A stretch of DNA of 64,000 nucleotides from NCBI RefSeq assembly GCF_014644535.1, contig NZ_BMKW01000005.1, positions 310,001 through 374,000 of the forward strand, given 5' to 3'. Under the pieces are notes generated by a model. That model was not told the origin of the DNA, did no database searches, and saw only the letters and a list, made by a program, of their open reading frames with translations. Shown piece by piece: positions 53,761-61,796 of the stretch (its first letter is position 1; each line of letters opens with the position of its first letter). The stretch is from Neoroseomonas lacus. GTDB lineage: Bacteria > Pseudomonadota > Alphaproteobacteria > Acetobacterales > Acetobacteraceae. A program made the translations under genes and the position numbers.

Positions 53761-53842
53761 CGGCACCGGCCCGCACCCCAACCCGGTCGCCCATTCCAGG
53801 ATACTGACGTGGGTGGCCGGGTTGGGGTGCGGGCCGGTGCCG
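53761..53842. repeat. 26-bp perfect inverted repeat between gltX and comEC
   Basis: The arms 53761-53786 and 53817-53842 are perfect reverse complements (core GCACCGGCCCGCACCCCAAC). The stem extends inward with two G-T pairs to 53793/53810, giving 33 bp and a 16-nt loop. It lies 53 bases upstream of gltX and about 140 bases upstream of comEC; a TTAGAGCATTTCCGAT motif found as a dispersed sequence in some alphaproteobacteria is just upstream (53741). Confidence 0.9.
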
Positions 53843-53984
53843 GACTTACCAGACCGACGTTTATACCGGATCGGCGGAAGGGGTGAACGCGGCGGGGCGC
53901 AAGCCCCTCCCGCGCCCGACGGTGTTGTGGGTAGAATGAACGCACAGGTTGTGGAACCGACCCCTGTCCAGCACCGTGACGCGC

Positions 53985-56114
53985 ATGGCCCCGAGGCACG
54001 CTGTCGACCGCCTGCGCGCCATCGCCGGCGGGGCGGGCCTGCTGCTGGCCGGCGAGCGCGGACGGTTGGCGCCCTGGCTGGCGGTGGCGATGGGTGCGGG
54101 GGTGATCACCTATTTCGGGCTGCGGGAGGAACCGCCGGGCTGGACCCTGCTGCTGGCCCCCGTGCTGATCCTGGTCGCGGTGCTGGTGGCGCAACGCATG
54201 CCGCAGGCCGGCTGGGTGATCGGGCTGGCGGGGGCGGCGGCGCTCGGCTTCGGGGCTGCGGCCTGGCATGGCTGGCGCGCCCCGCCATTGGCGACGCCCC
54301 CACGCCAGGCGGTGATCCTAAACGGCATCGTGCAGCATGTGGACCTGCTGCCGGCGGGCCGGCGCCTGACCCTCGCCGGGGTGCGCTTCGGCCCCGATGA
54401 GCCGGTGCAGCCCCGCAGCTTCCGCGTCCGGCTGCGCGCCAATGACCCGGCGCGACCGCAGCCCGGCGATCGCGTCGCCGTCCGCGCCCTGGTGCGGGCG
54501 CCCTCGGCGCCAGCCTTCCCCGGGGCGTGGGACTTCCAGCGCGCGGCCTTCTTCGCCGGGGAGGGCGGGTCGGGCTTCGCCATCGGCCCGTCCGAGGTCG
54601 TCGCCGCGGCGGGCGGCAGCCAGCCGCTGTCGGGCCTGCAGGCGGCGCTGGAGGCGCGCGCGACGAATGCATTGCCCGGCGCGGCCGGGGCTGTCGCCGC
54701 GGCACTGCTGACGGGCGGCCAGAGCGCCATTCCGGCCGCCGACCTCACGGCGATGCGGGATGCGGGGCTGGCGCATCTGCTCTCGGTCTCGGGCCTGCAC
54801 ATCGCCATCGTGATGGGGGTGAGCTTCTGGGTGGTGCGGCTGCTCATCGCCTGTTGGCGCTGGCTGGCCTTGCGGGTGGATGGCAAGGCGGTCGCCGGGG
54901 TCGCCGCGCTGGTCGCCGGCGGGTTCTACATGATGCTGACGGGCGCGCAGGTGCCGATGCAGCGGTCCTTCGCCTCCGCGGTGCTGGTGACGCTGGCGCT
55001 GCTGACAGGGCGGCAGGCGGTGTCCATGCGCAGCCTGGCGTTGGCGGCGGCGGCGGTGATGCTGATCTCCCCGGTGGCGCTGCTCGGTCCGTCCTTCCAG
55101 ATGTCCTTCGCCGCCGTGCTCGCGCTGATCGCCGGGTGGGAGATCCTGAAGGAGCCGATGAGGCGCCTGCGCGGCGATGGCGCCTCGTGGCGCAAGGGGC
55201 TGGTGCTCGCGGCGGGGCTGGTCGGGACGTCGGTGCTGGCGGGGATGGCGACGGCGCCCTTCGGCCTCGCGCATTTCAGCCGGCTGCAATGGTATGGCGT
55301 GGCGGCCAATGCGGTGGCGGTGCCGTTGACTTCGGTGCTGGTCATGCCGGCTGGGATGCTCGCTGCGGCGCTGATGCCGCTCGGCCTGGACGGCCCGGCT
55401 CTGTGGGTGATGGGCTGGGGGTGCGAGGCGGTGCTGGTGGTGGCGCGGGAGGTCGCGTCCTGGCCGGGTGCTGCGCAGACCGCACGGCCGCTGCCGCCCT
55501 GGGGGCTGGCGACAGCGGCCTTCGGCATGGTGTGGCTTTGCCTGTGGCGGCTGCGGTGGCGGTGGCTCGGGGTGCCGGTGCTGGTGCTGGGGCTGATGAG
55601 CCCGATGCTGCATCGGGCGCCGGACCTGTTCGTCTCGGGGGATGCGCGGCTGCTCGGCGTGATGGCGGGCGGGGAGATGTGGGTGCAGCGGCAGTCCGGC
55701 GCTTCGGCGATGACGCGCGATTTCTGGCTGCGGGCGCATGGGCTGACGGCGGCGCGGGCATTGCCGTCGAGCGGCGAGGAGGCGGGCGGTGCCATCGCCT
55801 GCCTGCCGGGTGCATGCCGGCTGCAGCCGGTGGTGGACGGGCCGGTGGCGCTGCTGTTGCGCGGCGACGCGCCGGGCGAGGCCTGCGGTCGCGTCGGGCT
55901 CGTGATCTCGGCGGAACCGCTGCGTGGGCGCTGCGCCGGCAGCCAGGTGATCGACCGCTTCTCCGTGTGGCGCAACGGGCCGCACGCGGTGTGGATCGAG
56001 CCGGATGGCATTCGCGTCGTCTCGGACCGCGCCTGGCGCGGCGAGCGGCCCTGGGTGCCGCCCATGCCGGTGCCACGGGGGCGGGAGGCCCTGCCGAGCG
56101 CGCCGGTCGAATAG
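53985..56114 (+). CDS. comEC: ComEC/Rec2-family DNA uptake channel
   Basis: 709 residues with about ten membrane helices. The Competence core motif LLSVSGLHIAIVMG is present, as are the helices around MRDAGLAHLLSVSGLH and GPSFQMSFAAVLALIAGWEI. The N-terminus has an OB-like DUF4131 region (about 95-165). The C-terminal part (after about 540) has no HxHxDH metallo-beta-lactamase motif, as in other alphaproteobacterial ComEC. The ATG at 53985 is chosen; a TTG at 53949 would add 12 residues. Imports single-stranded DNA. Confidence 0.92.
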   Translation: MAPRHAVDRLRAIAGGAGLLLAGERGRLAPWLAVAMGAGVITYFGLREEPPGWTLLLAPVLILVAVLVAQRMPQAGWVIGLAGAAALGFGAAAWHGWRAPPLATPPRQAVILNGIVQHVDLLPAGRRLTLAGVRFGPDEPVQPRSFRVRLRANDPARPQPGDRVAVRALVRAPSAPAFPGAWDFQRAAFFAGEGGSGFAIGPSEVVAAAGGSQPLSGLQAALEARATNALPGAAGAVAAALLTGGQSAIPAADLTAMRDAGLAHLLSVSGLHIAIVMGVSFWVVRLLIACWRWLALRVDGKAVAGVAALVAGGFYMMLTGAQVPMQRSFASAVLVTLALLTGRQAVSMRSLALAAAAVMLISPVALLGPSFQMSFAAVLALIAGWEILKEPMRRLRGDGASWRKGLVLAAGLVGTSVLAGMATAPFGLAHFSRLQWYGVAANAVAVPLTSVLVMPAGMLAAALMPLGLDGPALWVMGWGCEAVLVVAREVASWPGAAQTARPLPPWGLATAAFGMVWLCLWRLRWRWLGVPVLVLGLMSPMLHRAPDLFVSGDARLLGVMAGGEMWVQRQSGASAMTRDFWLRAHGLTAARALPSSGEEAGGAIACLPGACRLQPVVDGPVALLLRGDAPGEACGRVGLVISAEPLRGRCAGSQVIDRFSVWRNGPHAVWIEPDGIRVVSDRAWRGERPWVPPMPVPRGREALPSAPVE

Positions 56115-56144
56115 GCGCGGATGCCGAGGGCACCCGCGCGGGCT

Positions 56145-56867
56145 TCAATACCGCCGCAGCAGGCCCACTAGGCGACCCTGCACCTTGACGCGATCCGGTC
56201 CGAAGATCCGCGTCTCGTGCCGCTGATTCGCCGGTTCCAGCGCGATCGAATTGCCGCGGCGGCGGATGCGCTTCAGCGTCACCTCGTTCTCATCCACCAG
56301 GGCGACGACGATAGAGCCGTTCTCGGCCGTCTCGGCGCGGTGGATGATGACCGTGTCGCCATCGAGGATGCCGGCATCGATCATGGAATCGCCAGCCACC
56401 TCGAGTGCGTAATGGTCGCCACTGCCGATCAGCGAGGCGGGGACGTCCACGCTCGCGCCATTGTCGCGCAGCGCCTCGATCGGCAGGCCGGCGGCGATGC
56501 GGCCATAGAGCGGCAGGGTGATCGGCGCGTTGTCCTGTGCGTCGGCCGCCGGCCGGGCCGGGGCATGGGTGCCGAAGGGGCCGCGGATGACATTGGGGCC
56601 GAGCGGTGCCTCGGGCGACTTGGCGGTGGCGCGGGCGGCGCGCGGGGCCAGGCTCTCCGGCAGGCGGATGACTTCCAGCGCGCGGGCGCGATGGGCGCGG
56701 CGACGGAGGAAGCCGCGTTCCTCCAGCGCCGTGATCAGCCTGTGGATGCCTGACTTCGACTTGAGGCTGAGCGCGCCCTTCATTTCCTCGAAGGAGGGGG
56801 AGAACCCTGTCTCGCGCAGGTGGCGGTCGATGAACATCAGCAATTCGTGCTGCTTGCGCGTGAGCAT
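56145..56867 (-). CDS. lexA: LexA repressor
   Basis: 240 residues. Winged-helix N-terminus ([40 protein letters not shown]), a linker longer than in E. coli, the self-cleavage site in [10 protein letters not shown] (A126-G127), nucleophile S161 in VAGDSMID and general base K199 in EVTLKRI. It represses SOS genes until RecA-stimulated cleavage. Its own promoter carries a direct-repeat SOS box (56933-56947). Confidence 0.97.
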   Translation of the reverse strand: MLTRKQHELLMFIDRHLRETGFSPSFEEMKGALSLKSKSGIHRLITALEERGFLRRRAHRARALEVIRLPESLAPRAARATAKSPEAPLGPNVIRGPFGTHAPARPAADAQDNAPITLPLYGRIAAGLPIEALRDNGASVDVPASLIGSGDHYALEVAGDSMIDAGILDGDTVIIHRAETAENGSIVVALVDENEVTLKRIRRRGNSIALEPANQRHETRIFGPDRVKVQGRLVGLLRRY

Positions 56868-56932
56868 TCCTGCTCCTCCTCCAGGCGCCGGGCCTTGCGA
56901 CTCGGTCGGAACAAATGGGCAACGTCAAGCGT

Positions 56933-56947
56933 GTTCTATTTAGGTTC
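56933..56947. promoter_or_regulatory. SOS box (LexA operator) upstream of lexA
   Basis: GTTC-TATTTAG-GTTC on the plus strand, which is GAAC-N7-GAAC on the lexA strand: a perfect match to the alphaproteobacterial LexA consensus. Its near edge is 66 bp upstream of the lexA ATG and it overlaps the proposed -10 element. It may also affect the divergent glycosyltransferase gene. Confidence 0.85.
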
Positions 56948-56962
56948 CAGTGCCACAGTCAA
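56934..56962 (-). promoter_or_regulatory. lexA promoter
   Basis: On the minus strand TTGACT (56957-56962) and ATAGAA (56934-56939) are 17 bp apart. The -10 lies within the SOS box, so LexA bound there would block RNA polymerase. Confidence 0.55.
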
Positions 56963-57048
56963 ATGCTTTTGCTTGTGGATGAGTCTGTGGATGAAATTTG
57001 CCGCGCGGGTCTCGCCTCGGGTCGTCCCGGCTGGCACAGAAGGGCGCC

Positions 57049-57903
57049 ATGCGCCGCCCGGACCTTTCCATCCTGATCGCCGCCCACCGCCTGCGGCGGG
57101 AGGTGCCGGTCGCGGTCGCCTCGGTCCTCGAACGCGCCGCCGGCGTCGCGGTGGAGGTCGTGGTCGCCTCCGATGACGGCACGGATTACGCCGGGATCCT
57201 GCCGGCGGATGCCCGGCTGCGCTTCACCCTGGTCGGGCCGGTGGCCAGCGGCGCGTATGCGGCGCGCAACCGGGCGCTTTCACTCGCCACGGGCCGCCAT
57301 GTGCTGATGCTCGACGGCGACGACGCGCTGGAGGGGCCGGTCGATGCGCTTGCCAGTGCCCTGGCGGCGGTCGGGCCTGCCGGCGCCGTCGTGGTGCCGA
57401 GCGTCGTGCGCGATGCGGCGGGCCAGGCGGTGCGGCGCGTCCCGGCCGAGGGGGTGCGGCGCTTCGGCTTCGCGGGCTGGGCCTCGGCTTTCGCCTCGCT
57501 GCACCTGATCGCGCGGCGGGATCTCGCGCCAATGTTCCGGCCGTTCAGGCTGATCGACGATGTGTTGTTCGACCTCGCCGTCCTCGCCGCGGCGGGCGGC
57601 GAAGTGCCGGTGGCCGAAGGCCTTGCCTATCGCTACCAGCTGCGTCCGGGCCAGGCGACGGATACGGAGGGCGGGCGCTTCGATGCCGAATACGCGCGGG
57701 CGCTCGGCCTGATCGCGGCGGATGGCGCGGGCTTCGGGCCTCATGCGGGCGCGGCGGCCACTGTGCTGCGCCGGTGGCGGGCGATGAACCGGCTGGTGGG
57801 CGGCGGTGGGTCACGGCCCGGCCTGGGCGACTATCACCGGGCGGTGTCGGCCTATCTGGCGGGCGAATGGCCGGCGGGTCGCCGCCGGCGGACCGCGCGG
57901 TAA
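57049..57903 (+). CDS. Family 2 glycosyltransferase
   Basis: 284 residues. GT-A fold: LSILIAAHRLRREVPVAVASVLERA, VVVASDDGTDYAG, AARNRALSLATGRHVLMLDGDDALEGP with the DxD-type motif DGDD, and a C-terminal acceptor domain. No membrane helix. Divergent from lexA. ATG at 57049 follows AAGGGCGCC, a weak ribosome binding site. Substrate unknown. Confidence 0.86.
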   Translation: MRRPDLSILIAAHRLRREVPVAVASVLERAAGVAVEVVVASDDGTDYAGILPADARLRFTLVGPVASGAYAARNRALSLATGRHVLMLDGDDALEGPVDALASALAAVGPAGAVVVPSVVRDAAGQAVRRVPAEGVRRFGFAGWASAFASLHLIARRDLAPMFRPFRLIDDVLFDLAVLAAAGGEVPVAEGLAYRYQLRPGQATDTEGGRFDAEYARALGLIAADGAGFGPHAGAAATVLRRWRAMNRLVGGGGSRPGLGDYHRAVSAYLAGEWPAGRRRRTAR

Positions 57904-57918
57904 GGCGTATGGCGGCGC

Positions 57919-58119
57919 CTAGAGCTGTCGCGCGAGCTTCCGGGCCAGCAGCAGCCCGATCCCGCCGCCCGCCGGGGCGGCTGGCAGGGCGAGCACCCAG
58001 CCGGCATGATTGCCCGCCATGACGAGCGCGAGCCCGGCATAGAGCATGAGCCCGCCGACCAGGCTGCCGATGACGCCCGCCGTGAGGCCGAGCACGAGGA
58101 TGTCCGAGCGCGATACCAT
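57919..58119 (-). CDS. Small membrane protein
   Basis: 66 residues with two hydrophobic helices: DILVLGLTAGVIGSLVGGLMLYAGLALVM and GWVLALPAAPAGGGIGLLLA, separated by a short loop with Asn-His-Ala-Gly. The alternative ATG further upstream adds a basic N-terminal extension that looks non-coding. Function unknown. Confidence 0.6.
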   Translation of the reverse strand: MVSRSDILVLGLTAGVIGSLVGGLMLYAGLALVMAGNHAGWVLALPAAPAGGGIGLLLARKLARQL

Positions 58120-58318
58120 GGCCGGCGAGTAGGCCGGGCAGCGCCGGTTTGACAAGGCCCGCCCGGGCACTTATGTGGCCGCCTTCCTTCCGGGAACGTG
58201 GACGGGCCTTCGGGGTCCGCGCCCGCTGCCGCCCAAGCCGGGCGGGGGACTACCGGGACAACAGCCCCCAGGGGCATAGCGAAGAAGGCCCGACCGCCTA
58301 ACGCGGCGGGATCAGCGC

Positions 58319-58936
58319 ATGACCAAGCGCGCAGAATCCAAGTACAAGATCAACCGCCGCCTCGGCGTCAATCTCTGGGGCCGTGCGAAGTCGCCCATCT
58401 CCAAGCGCGAATACGGCCCTGGCCAGCACGGCCAGCGCCGCAAGCAGAAGCCGACCGACTTCGGCGTGCAGCTGATGGCGAAGCAGAAGCTGAAGGGCTA
58501 CTACGGCAACATCGGCGAGAAGCAGTTCCGCAAGTACTACGAGGAAGCCGTGCGCCGGAAGGGCGACACCTCGGAGAACCTGATCGAGCTGCTGGAGCGT
58601 CGCCTCGATGCGGTGATCTACCGCATGAAGCTGGCCGTCACCCCCTTCGCCGCGCGCCAGTTCGTCAACCACGGCCACATCACCGTGAACGGCAAGCGCG
58701 TGAACATCCCGTCCTACCTGGTGAAGGATGGCGACCAGATCGAGGTGAAGGAAAAGTCGAAGCAGCTCGTCGCCGTGCTCGACGCCGCCCAGTCCGGCGA
58801 GCGCGACGTGCCGGAGTATGTGGAGATCGACCACCGCGCCATGCGCGGCAAGTTCCTCCGCGCGCCGAAGCTGTCCGACGTGCCCTACCCGGTCCAGATG
58901 GAACCGAACCTGGTCGTCGAATTCTACAGCCGCTGA
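58319..58936 (+). CDS. rpsD: 30S ribosomal protein S4
   Basis: 205 residues, Cys-free type. Landmarks: [71 protein letters not shown], the S4 RNA-binding fold [27 protein letters not shown], and the C-terminal [14 protein letters not shown]. Nucleates assembly of the small ribosomal subunit; it stands alone here instead of in the alpha operon. Confidence 0.98.
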   Translation: MTKRAESKYKINRRLGVNLWGRAKSPISKREYGPGQHGQRRKQKPTDFGVQLMAKQKLKGYYGNIGEKQFRKYYEEAVRRKGDTSENLIELLERRLDAVIYRMKLAVTPFAARQFVNHGHITVNGKRVNIPSYLVKDGDQIEVKEKSKQLVAVLDAAQSGERDVPEYVEIDHRAMRGKFLRAPKLSDVPYPVQMEPNLVVEFYSR

Positions 58937-58945
58937 CCTGATATC

Positions 58946-58964
58946 GGCCGGCCTCGCGCCGGCC
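58946..58964 (+). terminator. GC hairpin after rpsD
   Basis: GGCCGGC-CTCGC-GCCGGCC nine bases downstream of the rpsD stop; followed by ACCCGTTGCTT. A perfect 7-bp stem, weak T-run; probable terminator. Confidence 0.55.
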
Positions 58965-59099
58965 ACCCGTTGCTTCACGCGCGCCGTGGCTCACGCCCGG
59001 CGCGCGTTGCGTTTGCGCGGTGGGTAGCCAATCCGCGCCCCGGGGTGCCAAATACGCGCCGTCGATCAGACATCACGAATACGACAGGCGGTTCCCCAC

Positions 59100-59750
59100 A
59101 TGTCGGGCGGCTCCCAGACCGACGGCGCCTCGACGCCGGCCTTCACCGCCGACTGGTTCAGCCGGTCGATCCCGGCCTGGAAGCACCTGTTCCCGCGCGT
59201 GATGCCGCGACCCCAGCGCATCCTGGAGATCGGCGCTTTCGAGGGCCGCTCCACCTGCTTCATGCTCGAGCACATCCTGCCGCCGGATCTCAGCGGCGAG
59301 ATCCACTGCGTCGACAGCTGGGCCGGTGGCGTGGAGCATGGCGGGATCGCGATGGATGCGGTGTTCGACCGCTTCCGGACCAATGTCGCGGCGATGTTGA
59401 AGCGCTTTCCGCAGCACAAGGTGATTGGGCACAGGGCGCTTTCCTCGACGGCGTTGCGCGACCTCCATGCCAAGGGTTTCGCCGGCACCTTCGACTTCGT
59501 CTATGTCGACGGGTCGCACCAGGCGGCCGATGTGCTGGAGGATTTGGTGCTCGCCTTCCCGCTGCTGCGCCGCGGCGGCGTGGTGATCTGCGACGACTAC
59601 ATCTGGCAGCGGCAGCGCCCGGGCGAGGAGGACGTCCTCGACACCCCGAAGATCGCGATCGACAGCTTCACCACCATCTTCCGCCGGCGCCTGCGGCTGC
59701 TCGACTGGCACTCGACCTACCAGGTGGCGTTCCAGAAAACCGTCGCCTGA
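59100..59750 (+). CDS. Class I SAM-dependent methyltransferase (Methyltransf_24 type)
   Basis: 216 residues. Motif I RILEIGAFEGRSTCFMLEHI, the loop HCVDSWAGGVEHGG, FDFVYVDGSHQAADVLEDLV and GGVVICDDYIWQ, matching small methyltransferases usually found with cell-surface polysaccharide or tetrahydrofolate-unrelated O-methylation genes. Substrate unknown. Start ATG at 59100. Confidence 0.85.
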   Translation: MSGGSQTDGASTPAFTADWFSRSIPAWKHLFPRVMPRPQRILEIGAFEGRSTCFMLEHILPPDLSGEIHCVDSWAGGVEHGGIAMDAVFDRFRTNVAAMLKRFPQHKVIGHRALSSTALRDLHAKGFAGTFDFVYVDGSHQAADVLEDLVLAFPLLRRGGVVICDDYIWQRQRPGEEDVLDTPKIAIDSFTTIFRRRLRLLDWHSTYQVAFQKTVA

Positions 59751-59859
59751 CGGTCGCCGATCGGTTCGGGCGGGCTGGGACCCGGTCGCGGCGGCGGCGG
59801 CGCGCGCATTCTTCTCCACATCCGCGTCGGTCATGCCGCCATCGGTCGTGCCGGTGGCG

Positions 59860-59970
59860 CCGAGGCCGCGAGCCCGGCGAACGCCAAGCAGACCGGAGGT
59901 TTACGTCCGGCGTTCGAGGATCTGAAAACGCCGATTCCAGCGGTCGAGGAACCCGGCCGCCGGCATGGGA
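59860..59970 (+). repeat. Dispersed repeat, copy 2
   Basis: Matches 13088-13237 in blocks: CCGAGGCCGCGA, then GCCAAGCAGACCGGAGGTTT, then CTGAAAACGCCGATTCCAG, then CGGTCGAGG and CGGCCGCCGG. It lies in the gene-free gap 59751-60203, whose right part is AT-rich and carries the promoter at 60121. Apart from these two elements nothing recognisable was seen in the gap. Confidence 0.6.
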
Positions 59971-60120
59971 CGCCGAGCCGGCGGCGTTCGGGCCGCGGCC
60001 GATGAGGGACCCGATGCCGCCCGTTCCGCATCGGGCTACCCGACGGAGGCGCATTTGGCGGGAGATGAAAAATCCTCATCATCGATATGCGATGGATGTT
60101 CATTCCATGCAAAATAGAAA

Positions 60121-60149
60121 TTGAGCGATAATTATCTCTCGGCTATCCT
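60121..60149 (+). promoter_or_regulatory. Sigma70-type promoter with internal palindrome
   Basis: TTGAGC and TATCCT with a 17-bp spacer, 55 bp before the cysteine-dioxygenase-like start. The spacer begins with the perfect palindrome GATAATTATC (60127-60136), nearly symmetrical for four more bases each side, a possible repressor operator. Confidence 0.5.
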
Positions 60150-60203
60150 GCTGCGGTGCGGTGCATTCGGGCACCGCTTCCGGCCTGATCGCAGGACACG
60201 CGC

Positions 60204-60725
60204 ATGAACGTCATCGCCACCCGCACGCGTCTCGATGCCATGGTGAACGCCATCCGCGCCGCGCTGGACAGCGTCGAGGGCGACCCCTCCGCCGCCGTCG
60301 CCGCGGCCATGGCGCCGCATGCGACCGACCCGCTGCTGCTCGCCGGCCATGACTGCCCTTGTCGCGCCGAAACCTATATCCGCCATTTGCTGCACGAGGA
60401 TGCCGAGGGCGGCTGGGCGGTCGCGGCGCTGGTGTGGCGGCCGGGGCAGATGTCGCCGGTGCATGGCCATCACGCGTGGTGCGCTGTCGCCTTCCACCAC
60501 GCGACCATGACCGAGACCTTCTATGCCGAGGACGAGGCCGGCGGCCCGCCGTTGCTGACGGGCGTCGCGCTGCGTCGGCCGGGCGAGATCACCTTCGGCC
60601 CGGCGCGGGCGGACGCGATCCATCGGCTGGCCAATCTCGGCACCGAGACGGCGGTGTCCATCCACGCCTATGGCCTGCCCTATGGCCGCTTCTGCTCGGA
60701 CCTGAACCGCGTCCTCGCGGCCTGA
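60204..60725 (+). CDS. Cysteine dioxygenase-like cupin
   Basis: 173 residues. Iron-type cupin motif MSPVHGHHAWCAVAFH (HxH plus the Cys of many CDO proteins), the C-terminal VSIHAYGLPYGRFCSDL with the third His, and FYAEDEAGGPPLLTGVAL in between. It fits the thiol dioxygenase family (cysteine, 3-mercaptopropionate or similar). Substrate uncertain. A promoter with an operator-like palindrome precedes it. Confidence 0.8.
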   Translation: MNVIATRTRLDAMVNAIRAALDSVEGDPSAAVAAAMAPHATDPLLLAGHDCPCRAETYIRHLLHEDAEGGWAVAALVWRPGQMSPVHGHHAWCAVAFHHATMTETFYAEDEAGGPPLLTGVALRRPGEITFGPARADAIHRLANLGTETAVSIHAYGLPYGRFCSDLNRVLAA

Positions 60726-60905
60726 TCGCCAGGGCGTTTCTGGCCTGTCGGATGCCGGCCGGTGCCGTCCGGACGGCGAGCGTGCCGCCACGGCCGGCCC
60801 GGCGCGACCATCGTCGCTCTTGTGACGGCCGGCCTCATCGGGCATGGCTGACGCGCGTCGCCGCGACGTATCCGAAACGCGTCCCGCGATGCAGGTTCCG
60901 CCCCG

Positions 60906-61796
60906 ATGAATCCGAAGATCCTGCTCGGCCTGGCCTTCGGCATTGCCTGCTCGATCATCTGGGGCGGCCATGCCGTGGTGGCGCGGCCCGCCCTGGCGGG
61001 GCAGGGGTTCCATCCGCTCGACCTCGCGGCGTTCCGCTACGGGCCGGCCGCCTTGCTGCTGGCGCCGCTGGCGTGGCGCGCGCGGGAGGCGCTGGCGCGC
61101 GTCGGCTGGTGGCGGTTGCTGGTGCTGGCGTCCTTCGGGGGCGCGCCGAACCTGCTGCTGTTCGTCTGCGCGCTTCTCTATGCGCCGGCCGCGCATGGCG
61201 GGACCATCGCGCCGATGGTGATGCCGATCGCCGGTGCATTGCTCGCCATACCGATGATCGGCGAATGGCCGAGCCGCGGCCGGGCGGCGACCCTCGCGGT
61301 AATGGGCGTGGGCGTGCTGATGATCGGCTGGGACGGCGTGACGGGCAATTTTCCAGGGGCCTGGCGAGGCGATATCCTGCTGGTGCTGGCGGGCACGACC
61401 TGGGCGATCTTCACCCTGCTGCTGCGCCGCTGGCAGGTGCCGGCCATCCCGGCGACGGCGGCGGTGACGATGATCTCCGCCGTGGCGGTGCTGCCGCTTT
61501 GGCTGCCCTGGCGGGCGGCGGCGGTGCTGGCGCTGCCGGCGGGGCCGCTGCTGGTGCAGTTCATTGCCCAGGGTGTGGCACTCGGCGCGCTGGCGATGTT
61601 CCTTTATGCGCGGTCGGTCGAGTTGCTCGGGCCGACGCGAGCGGCCACCCTGGGTATCATGGTGCCCGTGACCGCCCTTCTGCTCGCCGGCCTACTGCTG
61701 CATGAGCCGATCTCGCTCCTTCAGGGGCTCGGGGCGACGCTGGCGGCGGGCGGCATGCTGGCGGCCGTGCTGTTCACCGGACGGAAAACCACATGA
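60906..61796 (+). CDS. EamA/DMT-family transporter
   Basis: 296 residues, ten predicted membrane helices in two EamA repeats (WGGHAVVARPALAGQGFHPLDLAAFRYGPAALLLAPLAWR and GDILLVLAGTTWAIFTLLLRRWQVP). Probable metabolite exporter or importer. It overlaps the start of the following oxidoreductase by four bases, so the two are likely linked. Substrate unknown. Confidence 0.9.
   Translation: MNPKILLGLAFGIACSIIWGGHAVVARPALAGQGFHPLDLAAFRYGPAALLLAPLAWRAREALARVGWWRLLVLASFGGAPNLLLFVCALLYAPAAHGGTIAPMVMPIAGALLAIPMIGEWPSRGRAATLAVMGVGVLMIGWDGVTGNFPGAWRGDILLVLAGTTWAIFTLLLRRWQVPAIPATAAVTMISAVAVLPLWLPWRAAAVLALPAGPLLVQFIAQGVALGALAMFLYARSVELLGPTRAATLGIMVPVTALLLAGLLLHEPISLLQGLGATLAAGGMLAAVLFTGRKTT

Noticed and set aside
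53709..54269. Upstream extension of gltX by 187 codons
   Set aside because: It would translate the large inverted repeat and the antisense of comEC; the normal GltX start is at 53708.
54318..55985. 555-codon minus-strand frame opposite comEC
   Set aside because: Low-complexity Arg/His/Gln/Pro translation typical of GC-rich antisense DNA; comEC is supported by family motifs.
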